A stretch of DNA of 64,000 nt from Ridgeia piscesae (lineage: Eukaryota > Annelida > Polychaeta > Sabellida > Siboglinidae): assembly GCA_025642075.2 (NCBI GenBank), contig JAODUO010000581.1, positions 164,501 through 228,500 of the forward strand, in the 5' to 3' direction. Both the position numbers and the translations under genes were made by a program. Shown here in pieces: positions 38,881-48,394 of the stretch. The notes beneath the pieces were generated by a model. The model did no database searches. It was not told where the DNA came from and was given only the letters and a program-made list of their open reading frames with translations. The stretch's first letter is position 1. The number at the start of each line of letters is the position of its first letter.

Positions 38881-39420
38881 TGCAAACGCTACACAACCTG
38901 CTCAAGAATGACGTACCTTACGTGTGGTCAAAGACACAACAAACGTCCTTCGATGCAGTCAAGGTGGTGCTGGCAGAGGCCCCTGTTCTTGCGTTCTACA
39001 ACTCGGACAAGGAACTAGTGCTGGAGAACGACGCGAGTGAGTATGGACTGGGATCGGTTTTACCACAAGATGACAAGCCAGTAGCATACGCAAGCCGATC
39101 TATGTCTTCAGCTGAACGCCGTCACGCTCAAATCGAGAAAGAAATGCTGAGCGTGTTGTTTGGTTTGAGCAAGTTTCACCACTACACGTACGGTCGTGAT
39201 GTCACCACTACGCGTACGGTCGTGATGTCACAATGGTGACTGATCATATACCGCTAGTTGCGATCCGGGCGAAGCCACTAGGGAAAGCTCCCAAGCGGCT
39301 ACAACACATACTGCTGAAATCACAAGAGTACTCATACCAGCTGACGTTCAAACCTGGAAAAGCCACACCGGTCGCCGACGCTTTGTCCCGAGCACCCACA
39401 GACGACCCGGTCATGGATGA
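38829..39420 (+). pseudogene. Gypsy RNase H region, broken by a 26-bp tandem duplication
   Basis: The frame includes VLENDASEYGLGSVL and YASRSMSSAERRHAQIEKEM, the usual RNase H signature. At 39180-39231 the 26-bp segment CACTACRCGTACGGTCGTGA with TGTCAC is present twice in tandem. Twenty-six is not a multiple of three, so the duplication itself shifts the frame. The remainder of the domain follows in another frame (LTFKPGKATPVADALSRAP). Confidence 0.8.
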
Positions 39421-39489
39421 GGTAGCCACCAACAACATCACGCTCATAGCGTTCATTCCCGAACGCCTAGACCGGATCCTGGTGCTACA

Positions 39490-40330
39490 TTGCTGGACCA
39501 TGTCCTGCAAGAACTGGGTACAGTCATCATGGAAGGAGGGCACAAGTCAGAAGACGCGTGTCAGATCGCTTACTTCAGCTACCGCGACGAACTGACGATC
39601 CAGGATGGGGTCATATTTCGCGGAGAACGCATCGTGATACCGTCTTCACTGCGAAATAGCATGAAAGAGAAAGTACATGCCGGCCATATAAGCATCAATT
39701 CATCTTTGAGGAGAGCACGAGACCTGATTTACTGGCCTCATATGTCTACAGACATCCGTCACTACGTAGAAACATGTGGTGTGTGTGTGCAATCTACGCT
39801 GACAAGCATCCTGCAGAGTCGATGGTCATGACTGAGATCCCAGACCTATCATAGCAGAAAGTAGGGGCGGATTTGTTCTCGTGGTCTGGAAGGGACTGTA
39901 TGGTAACAACAGATTACCACAGCGGTTTCTTCGAGTTAGACTACCTACCAGACACAACCTCCGAAACAGTGGTAGGAAAGCTGAAGAACAATTTCAGTCG
40001 ACACGGCACACTTGTCAGTGACAATGGACCACAGTATGCATCGGCTGTGTTCAGAAAATTCACACAGAACTGGCAGTTTGTGCACGAGACTAGCAGTCCA
40101 GGCAACAGCTAAGCCAATGGTGCAGCCGAAGCGGCGGTCAAAATCGCTAAGCGGATGCTGAGAAAATGCAAGGCATCTAGAGAAGATCCAAACCTCGGTC
40201 TTCTGAACAGTCGTAACACACCGTCTGAAGGAATGACAACCAGCCCTGCACAGCGTCTGTTTGGCAGACGTACCAAAGCGTTGCTGCCAACTGCAGCCAA
40301 CAACACACAACCAGTTGAAACCGGGTGGTT
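39490..40330 (+). pseudogene. Gypsy integrase (zinc-binding and catalytic core)
   Basis: The H-H-C-C domain is visible as HAGHISINSS, YWPHMSTDIRHYVETCGVC. The catalytic core follows with D (VTTDYHSGF), D (VSDNGPQYAS) and E (NGAAEAAVKIA). A TAA at 40110-40112 interrupts the core just before the last block, and a frame break lies near 39830. Confidence 0.82.
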
Positions 40331-40507
40331 CTGCAGATGTCCGAAAGCAATCCGTATGTCAGCGAACGAAGTTCAAATCAGTACTGACCTCAAACCACCC
40401 CAGACGTGACTTGTGACGTTTGAATGTCGGCGAAACGATCAGAATGCAGCCATTAGAACACCGCCGACATCTCAGACCATCACGTCCATCCGAGCACGAC
40501 ACGACAC

Positions 40508-40747
40508 ATGATCGCGCTGAGACCTGAACGAATGATACCACCTAGTGGCGCACCGAGAGATCGAGCACACGATCCGGACACCATCACTGTTAAGACAAAC
40601 GCAGCCAGAACTCAACAACAGGAAACTGCAGCAGTCTCACAGAATACACGACCAAGAAAGGTAGTTGTGCCAGAAGACACGCGACAACATGATCCCATGA
40701 CTACACGATCCGGGAGAGTAGTCAGGCCCGTGGATAGATTGAACTAA
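40508..40747 (+). pseudogene. Gypsy polyprotein C-terminal tail
   Basis: The last frame ends with TTRSGRVVRPVDRLN and a stop. This form is typical of the end of gypsy pol genes just before the polypurine tract. Confidence 0.6.
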
Positions 40748-40979
40748 TAGATCAAGTCTATGGACAAGTTCACATTGTTATGTATCAAGCCTGTAGATGG
40801 ACTGAACTTAATTGTAGTTGATCAAGTCAATAGACAAACTGAAATTGGACTTAAATGTAATAGTGGCAGCCTAATCATGCTAACTGTAATACTCGTTTAA
40901 GTTACGGTAAACTTTCACTGGATAGTGTTAGTGGAATATTTTTTGTTAGTTTATGCTTTTCGAATAATAAGGAGGGAGA

Positions 40980-41640
40980 TGTTACGTGACTATGTCCAAC
41001 ACATGCCGCCATCTAGCGAATGGTAGCGCAACTATACAATATAGTTGTCGGTTGGAGATGACGCGTCCGAAGCACATGGTTAACTGCTGGAGACGCTTGT
41101 TAGTAAATTAAATACAGTTGGAGTCCAGGCACGTAGTTGATTCAGATTATGGATAGTCGTGACCATCCGAAACGAAACAAACCCTGCCTACTGCCGTCCG
41201 GACAAGATGACCCAACCCGGACCTACAATAGTGCGTCAGAAGCTTTTTGACATTAAATTGTTATATCGGCGCAACTATGATCGACACCACGGAGTACGCG
41301 TCCACTACCTCCACTGTGTCCAGGAGATACAGTGAGGGCCAGAACGGACAATGAGAAGAGTTGGACGAATACAGGTGTCATAAGCAATCGAGCCGACACG
41401 GTACGTCACGGTCATACACGGTCCAGACTGAATCTGGCGTGTATCGTAGAAACAGACGACATCTCTAATTAAAAAACTCGCGCCGCGCTGTCACAAAAAC
41501 TGTCCTGTGTTCCTGTCAATCAGCCTCAACTGACAGTTGTGGAAGGACCGAGAATGCAAGTGGCGAATTAAGTGCCACTGGACCACATTGTCCGCCAGTC
41601 CTGTGCTGCGACGGTCACTGAGGTCGATAGTGAGACCTGC
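40980..41640 (+). mobile_element. Putative 3' LTR start of the gypsy element and following sequence
   Basis: The LTR is inferred from TG at 40980-40981 directly after a polypurine tract. Its end cannot be set because no 5' LTR partner was found. The sequence to 41640 is CpG-rich compared with its surroundings and holds no recognisable frame. Confidence 0.45.
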
Positions 41641-41647
41641 AAGACTC

Positions 41648-41880
41648 ATTAGAGAATGTCAGTAACTACTTGCAAATGGAGAATGACAATAATTACTTGC
41701 ACACTGATAATGACAATAACTACTTGCAAATGGAGAATGACAATAATTACTTGCAAATGGAGAAAGACGTAAAATAACTAGGCCCTACTTGCAAATGGAG
41801 AATGACAATAATTAGTTGTAAATGGAGAATGACAGTAACTATTTGCAAATGGAGAATGTCAATAACTGTTTGACTTATTG
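41648..41880. repeat. ~27- to 31-bp minisatellite
   Basis: About 8 copies built on TGGAGAATGACAATAATTAC followed by TTGCAAA, with CAGTAACTA variants. It lies between the two LTR-like boundaries. Confidence 0.88.
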
Positions 41881-41983
41881 AAGCATACTGCATACAAAGG
41901 TGGCATTCATTCTGTAATTCAATTCAATAATTACTGGTTACTGAAGAATAATTATTACACTAATTTGCAGAAAAAGAGGGAGA

Positions 41984-42027
41984 TGTCATGAGTAGTGCTA
42001 CCACCTGGCGACCAAGCGAGGCAGTTG
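41984..42027 (+). repeat. Possible 3' LTR edge of a second retroelement
   Basis: It begins TGTCATGAGTAGTGCTACCA directly after AAAAAGAGGGAGA and matches the fragment at 36902. If the two are an LTR pair, the gypsy remnant lies nested within or beside a second element. Confidence 0.4.
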
Positions 42028-43050
42028 GTCTAGTCAGTCGTGCTACGGCCTACGCGATGTAGACAGGTCGATCGATAAGTGACGATGTGCAGTGTCGCTG
42101 GATGCTACGAATTGCAAGGTTAAGACATTTCCTGTCACAGAACAGAACAACCACAACTCTAATTGTGTAGACAATTGCACCTTATTAACAAATAGCGTGC
42201 ATGCCCTAACATATCTCCCGGCCCCGCGAAAATGTGTGCTGTCTGGCATGTGCATTACGACGGTGCAGCAGCAGGATTTTTCGCTACAGCGCAATTGCTA
42301 CCATGCACGTGTTAATCTACATGCACACGTACACAAATGCAAACATCGTGGCAAACTGCTCGTTTCATCTTTGGCTAATACATTTTACCAGTTCACGAAT
42401 GATACAGCTGTTGCGATTGGACATACACCGCCATGTATGTAAATTGTTACCTACTGATTGGTTGATGGCATTTGAGGCGACTTGGCAGGAAATTTGGGAA
42501 ATCAATAAACTATAGTCGTCATCAGGCCCACTCCGTAATAATGGCCACCAGATTGGTGTTGGAAGGCGGCAAACGAGCTAAATCGATATGTTTTGTGATG
42601 AGAAGCCAGGTTTTCTTCATGCTTAAATGCACAAATTATGATCGGCCTGGAGTGCCCCTACCAGCCCCGCCCCCGATGACACCGGTGACAACTTTGGCTT
42701 TGGCCGAAGCAGCCCTAGGGTTCGTATGTAGTGTACTAATACTGTATTCGAATTCATACATGTTGCTAGTTTTGTGAAATCACGAAGGAAAATGGCATGT
42801 CATAAGGCATTGCATGGAAAGCAACACAATAACTGGTCTTGTAGATGTAGATTTGCTAGATACGCAAACGGATTCATGAATATTAATTATGTTTACGCAA
42901 ACATTCTGGCGGGGGGAGTGTCTTGTAACCGCCAATGACGTGGCAGCTCACAAGTGGATCTCGTGATGCCGCCAAAGCGTGATTCTTGAATTCTCTCAAC
43001 GTGACGAAAACGCGCGTGTCACTGAGTGTAACTTGTTTTCGCAGGGTTGT
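42028..43050. other. Upstream flank of the FH candidate promoter
   Basis: A 116-codon plus-strand frame (42092-42442) has scattered cysteines but no recognised domain. From about 42895 the DNA becomes CpG-richer, and a CCAAT box (42932-42936) is followed directly by TGACGTGG. Confidence 0.4.
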
Positions 43051-43060
43051 GTATATATAA
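42930..43060 (+). promoter_or_regulatory. Candidate promoter of FH
   Basis: A CCAAT box at 42932 with an adjacent TGACGTGG (CRE-like) lies about 120 bases upstream of a TATA element (TATATATAA, 43052-43060). The first ATG downstream of the TATA element is at 43126, which begins a short open exon ending at a GTAGGT donor. The spacing would give a 5' untranslated region of about 40 bases. Confidence 0.4.
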
Positions 43061-43125
43061 TCACGATACACGTCACATCATCCTGTTATTCGGCATAGCA
43101 GTTAACGATCGAACTTTACGAAGCG

Positions 43126-43173
43126 ATGTCGTTGCATCTGTTGAACGGGAAGAAGACAGAGACGCCGACGTCG
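43126..43173 (+). CDS. FH: Candidate first coding exon of FH
   Basis: Sixteen codons, MSLHLLNGKKTETPTS, run from an ATG with G at -3 to a phase-0 donor (TCG|GTAGGT). Exon 2 of FH starts in phase 0, so the two would join in frame. Position, promoter signals and phase all fit, but nothing in the residues identifies fumarase. The peptide is a poor mitochondrial import signal, so it would make a cytosolic form or need another first exon. Some other exon between 43.2 and 48.2 kb may be the true one. Confidence 0.35.
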
Positions 43174-44855
43174 GTAGGTAAATTGGGGTAAATTGTAACT
43201 TGCAAGATTTTGGTGCAGCTAATCCGTATTAGGCTAATGAGCCATAACTTATAAAAATAAGTAACCAGGCAAGGGTTGGCCGTGCTTCGACTATAAGTCT
43301 AAGATTATCTATTTTGATTTGATTACCAAAATTACCAAATTTGGAATTTTATTAAGCTTTTTTTGTGGGGATTTCCCCCCAAATCTAATATAATTAAAGT
43401 TATAGGACGACTAAGCATAAGACAAGTGCTAAAAGTAGATGATTATAATTTGGATCAACATTCACTCATTTGCCAATATCGTGATTCATGACATTCGTGC
43501 AGTCTCAGTCATGCCATGCCCAATTGCTGCTGATGTCACACTCAGTCCGAATAACAAAAAAATAATGGTATTGTGTCGCAGCATTGTATCATAAATTAGT
43601 TTCACAAAAAATGGGTAATTGAAAATGGTTTCCTTCTAATTTACTATAGTAACTAAACCTAACTAAACCTTAACCCACCATTGCTAATAATTGACGCCAC
43701 AAGACAATACACCTGTACCGATGTTAACGTCATCACAGTTCTGACTATGTGTACATGTTATAGGATTTTACTTGATAATGAACATATTGACTAGTAGGGC
43801 AAGGCATTGACAACAGTGTCTGGAGTTAAATATCTTCTATAAGGACATCAGCCAAGAACCAAATGTGCATGGTCATGTCACTAGAAATAGAGAAATATGG
43901 GACAAAATGCATCCACTGAGGCAAATTAAGTGCACATGTTCCACCTGTCTTGGCAGAAGTTGACACTTGACAGATGTAAAAAACATAACTCATACTCTTG
44001 TACTAAGAACTACCAGTCAAATGATGCAACAACGATGCCAAACCATGTTGATTTTGTTAATTTGTTTGCAGAAACTGTACAACAAAATGTTATAATACCA
44101 ATGTAAATGTGTTCCGATATTCTAATTTCCAATGAGGATGAGCATTTTTGTATGTTATAGGGATCCTCTATGTGGCTATTTCTTGTTCCACTGTGCCTTG
44201 TGTCACATCAGCTGTTCACTCAGAGACCCATGTGCTCATAAAAAACATTTGGCCTCAACAGCAGTATTTCATTACAGGTTCACCTACAAAAACAAGCATT
44301 CACTGGGTGGATTTCACTGCACCTGGGGCTATTTGTAAAAGGTCCTTTACACAGCTCAGTATCCAGTTCGTACAACTGGTCGTAGCGCTTCATGCGTCAC
44401 CCCGTACACTCCATTAAACACACTGGGAAGCATTCAGCCATTCAACAATCAGTTATATGTGTGTATTCAGTAAGATGGGATGTATTCAGTGACATAGGGG
44501 TAATTACAATGGTTTTGTCAGACACCCAACCCAGTATGTTTAGGTTGTGGTTGATATCATTGCCTGTGTAGTTGGGTCTGAGGTGACTAGTTGACACAAC
44601 AAGCCAGAAGCTACAGATTTTAGCCAACAGCCAGGGCAACATTGTCGCATTAGATAAAATGTCATTAGACGAAAAGTCAGACACCCATATCCAGTATCAG
44701 CCCGGGTATATCTAGAATAAATTTGTCATTACCCAGGTACCTAAAAACTTAACAAGCATGGACTCCTAAAATCTGGACAATTAAATGAATTAATTATAAC
44801 AGTGTGCAATTAATTAATAACTTTAATAGGCAGAAATGGGAACTTCCTCTGTCTC
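43174..44855. other. Intron 1 of FH (if the first exon is right), unique part
   Basis: No gene recognised. AT-rich, with short frames only. Confidence 0.4.
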
Positions 44856-45762
44856 TGTTCTGGCCTTCCTCTTCTTGCAGTGTCAGGGCCTTCCTCTTCT
44901 TGCAGTGTCAGGGCCTTCCTCTTCTTGCAATGTCAGGGCCTTCATCTTCTTGCAGTGTCAGGGCCTTCCTCTTCTCACATTGTCAGGGCATTTGTCTTCT
45001 TTCAATGTCAGGGCCTTCCTCTTCTTTCAGTGTCAGGGCCTTCCTCTTCTTTCAGTGTCAGGGCCTTCCTCTTCTTTCAGTGTCAGGGCCTTCCTCTTCT
45101 TGCAGTGTCAGAGCCTTCCTCTTCTTGCAATGTCAGGGCCTTCCTCTTCTCGCAGTGTCAGGGCCTTCGTCTTCTTTCAGTGTCATGGCCTTCCTCTTCT
45201 TGCAATGTCAGGGCCTTCCTCTTCTTGCAGTGTCAGAGCCTTCCTCTTCTTGCAATGTCAGGGCCTTCGTCTTCTTTCAGTGTCAGGGCCTTCCTCTTCT
45301 TGCAGTGTCAAAGCCTTCCTCTTCTTGCAATGTCAGGGCCTTCCTCTTCTTGCAATGTCAGGGCCTTCCTCTTCTTTCAGTGTCAGGGCCTTCCTCTTCT
45401 TGCAGTGTCAGAGCCTTCCTCTTCTTGCAATGTCAGGGCCTTCCTCTTCTTTCAGTGTCAGAACCTTCCTCTTTGTGCAGTGTCACAGCCTCCCTCTTCT
45501 TGCAATGTCAGGGCCTTCCCCTTCTTTCAGTGTCAGGGCCTTCCTCTTCTTGCAGTGTCAGGGCCTTCCTCTTCTTGCAGTGTCAGAGCTTTCCTCTTCT
45601 TTCAATGTCAGGGCCTTCCTCTTCTTGCAGTGTCAGGGCCTTCCTCTTCTTGCAGTGTCAGGGCCTTCCTCTTCTTGCAGTGTCAGGGCTTCCTCTTCTT
45701 GCAGTGTCAGGGCCTTCCTCTTCTTGCAGTGTCATGGCTTCCTCTTCTTGCAGTGTCAGGGG
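44856..45762 (+). repeat. 25-bp minisatellite of acceptor-like units
   Basis: About 36 copies of TGTCAGGGCCTTCCTCTTCT followed by TGCAG (or TTCAG, TGCAA). Each unit has a pyrimidine-rich run ending in CAG, on the same strand as FH. All three plus-strand frames are open (313-331 codons) because the unit is stop-free and 25 is not a multiple of three. They encode the same 25-residue repeat and are not called genes. Confidence 0.93.
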
Positions 45763-47948
45763 ATCTTCACTGTAGCATTTCTTTTGACCCATCTGGCATT
45801 TGCCTTTTTTCTATGGGCTGAATTTGTTTAAATTTTTGATGTATTGAAACATTATCTGACATAGTTAAACAGATTTTTTGAGTGACTGACTGTCAATTAC
45901 ACATCCAATCCTCGTCCATTATGGCATATGTGTGCATGTATAATTGAACATGTGTAGTTGACGGGTTGTGTACATTAAATGTGTTTGCATGGCATTGTAT
46001 GTATGCATGTAAGAATGTGTCATGCGTATATATATTCCAGGAACTGTTTGCAGTGGCAAAGCAAAATATGTTTTAAATAAAACAAATTGCCAATTGCAAT
46101 TTACAAGAGGCATTATGCCGACACAGTTGTCATTTATTAATGCAATTTTCATTTTTTAGTGATTTGGCACAATCTCTGACAAGTCTAACCAGTTATTTTT
46201 TACACCACTACTAGGAATGTGCATAACTACATATGCCGACAAATAACAACTTAATCAGACTAAAGACTACCCGGTACATATAATATTATATGGCTGGTAA
46301 TACCAGACATATTCAACAGAGTTGAGTATGAAATCCATGGAGCACTGTGGGTTACATCAAACTGATCTGCAGTATGCACGTACAGGTTTTAAAAGCATTT
46401 TAAAATAGCAAGTTTTGTCAATTTAGTAATTAAATAGCCTTAAAAGAAGGCAACTGCTACAAAGTAAGCGGGTGGGTATAAAAAAAACAGCTTTCTATTT
46501 TTACTGGGCTTAAAACGGGGGTATATATAATCAAAGACATCTACTTTTTAGGCATTTCAAGACACTAGTTATTGCTGTCAAGTAAACTGTGAGTGTAAAA
46601 AATACATTCATGAAAAGCCTCTGTTAGTAGATAGCTTTCTATGTACAGGGTACTGTGCATTCCCTTTCTCTGCCTGATAGCCTAAACGGGTTAAATTGGC
46701 TCAGTTATTTAAACATGAACAGTGTTCATTGTTGGGGGTCTGTTGCTTGAACACTCTCACTGAGTCTAGTCACTCTAGTGTCTGCCTCAAGCAACCGTGC
46801 ACCGCGCAGACAACCTGCCCATTATTTATGCTTATCACCTCATTATGCATGACCCAGCAGACGGTAAACGTCCTACAGCCTATCCAACACATGGTGGCAA
46901 TTGTCGTCTAGTTCACAGCGGCCGTTCTAAGGACAAGGTGACCGTAGTGTTTGACCGGGACTCCGAAGACTACACTCCATCTTGTAGTAGTACTGGACAA
47001 GCTCTGCTCAGATTCAATGGTGATGTGTCTCTGTGTGTCTGTCTCTCGTTGCGTCCTATTATGTTCTGTTACGTGTGAAAACACACACAGCGTCTAGTCC
47101 CTGCTGCCCTGGGGCTGGTGTTAGTTGTGTACTGAGACGTGCAGATTGGTCAGTGAGCTAACTAACAGTCATACATAGCTAACTGTTGATGTTGTTGTTT
47201 TTAAATCTCCTGTTTGCAAATGTGTGATGCTGCAGGGATTTAACTTAACGCTCACCCCCTAGCTCACCCTGTAGCTCACCAGAGGTAAGTAGAAATGCAT
47301 GGGGATGCGTAACCTTTGGTTAACAGTTAAGTTCCTTGGGTGATCGAGTAACTAATTTCCACATGTTTGACTAAATTAAGTGTATTCTGTTAGTTATAGA
47401 TTGTCAGTTATTGTTATAATACATTTAGGAAGCATTGCAGGTGTACAGAAAAAAATTACATAACGGTTTGCAATTTGGTGACATTTATGACAAATGGGCA
47501 CTTGTGATTTTTCATGTATTAAGGCTATTATAGGCCCTTGGGTAAGTGGGTTCTATATGTACAAACAGGAGGTTTATAGGCAACAACAGTCATTATTCAA
47601 TAAATTGCTGAAAGCAGATAATTTAGTTTTCTGCTCGGCTAGAGGTATTTCTGCCAAACCTGAGCCAAGGCAGAAATAGAATACCTAGAAACCATTTCTG
47701 CATAGCACTGACAGCAGAAATTGTGTCATCAATGGAATATGTGCATATGTGAACGTGTACATAAGGAAAATGCATCTTTTTTGTAGAATATATTGTCAAT
47801 ATATTTCTGTGCCTATTTATAAGTGATCTGAAGATTGAAATCAAGTACTGGTCAATCATTAAGATATAACGCTTTGAAAATGGATGTCACACGTGTGTTT
47901 CTTGTTTATTTCATGACATCATAATATCTCAACTCACTTGTATGTATG

Positions 47949-48002
<54 letters not shown>

Positions 48003-48274
48003 AGTTAACATGCAAGTGTTAACCACAGAATATTTGGACTGCCTCAGGACCAGGCTTTCGTGCGGGATAACATTTTTGCCAAAGTTCAAACACTATAATC
48101 ATGATAAAATATTATGGTAAGAAGTGACTATGTACCTGTATATTTGTTGACCGGTGTCAGAGGTCACTGACACATTAACCCACCAATAACTGTGTAGTCA
48201 ATGTTCCCATCTTCATTGCAGTAATAAACTATCTTAGTATCTATCTCTCTAACATCATGTGACGTGGGTTTCAG
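45763..48274. other. Right part of FH intron 1, unique sequence with a (TA)n tract
   Basis: A (TA)n tract lies at 47949-48000. A CAGAG|GTAAGT string at 47280-47290 is a perfect donor, but stops lie in every frame before it. No other gene recognised. Confidence 0.4.
46846..47078 (+). CDS. Unassigned open frame, doubtful
   Basis: From an ATG at about 46846 the frame encodes MHDPADGKRPTAYPTHGG and later KDKVTVVFDRDSEDYTPSC. A donor-like ATG|GTGATG lies at about 47020. The composition is protein-like but no family was recognised. It could be an exon of another gene, an alternative FH leader or chance. Confidence 0.15.
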
Positions 48275-48394
48275 ATGAGGACGGAGGTTGACAGTCTGGG
48301 TGAGGTGCAGGTGCCAAGTGACATGTACTATGGCGCTGTCACGGCCAGGGCACATGCCAACTTCAACATTGGCGGCAGCATGGAGCGAATGCCG
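48275..48394 (+). CDS. FH: FH exon 2
   Basis: Forty codons from GGGTTTCAG|ATG to ATGCCG|GTGTGT, phase 0 at both ends. It encodes [20 protein letters not shown], then [20 protein letters not shown]. Compared with fumarases known from memory the alignment is clear from VPSD onward. An in-frame TGA 15 bases upstream of the ATG rules out extension without a splice. Confidence 0.95.

Larger units (their letters stand above)
37701..40980 (+). mobile_element. Ty3/gypsy-type LTR retrotransposon remnant, 5'-truncated
   Basis: Pieces of one pol polyprotein occur in standard order: aspartic protease, reverse transcriptase, RNase H, integrase zinc-binding domain, integrase core and a basic C-terminal tail. 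After the tail's stop at 40745-40747, a polypurine tract (AAGGAGGGAGA) precedes a putative 3' LTR beginning TGTTACGTGAC at 40980. The gag region and 5' LTR are missing. The left end abuts a tandem-repeat copy at 37700/37701. Several frameshifts and stops show that it is dead. Order and motifs identify gypsy; the family within gypsy is not certain. Confidence 0.88.

Noticed and set aside
44804..45831. Three overlapping ~320-codon frames
   Set aside because: They are translations of the 25-bp array in each frame, with the same 25-residue repeat. Not evidence of coding.
47270..47290. CAGAG|GTAAGT as an FH first-exon donor
   Set aside because: All three frames before it contain stops close to the donor, so it could only end an untranslated exon. 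No other evidence supports it.
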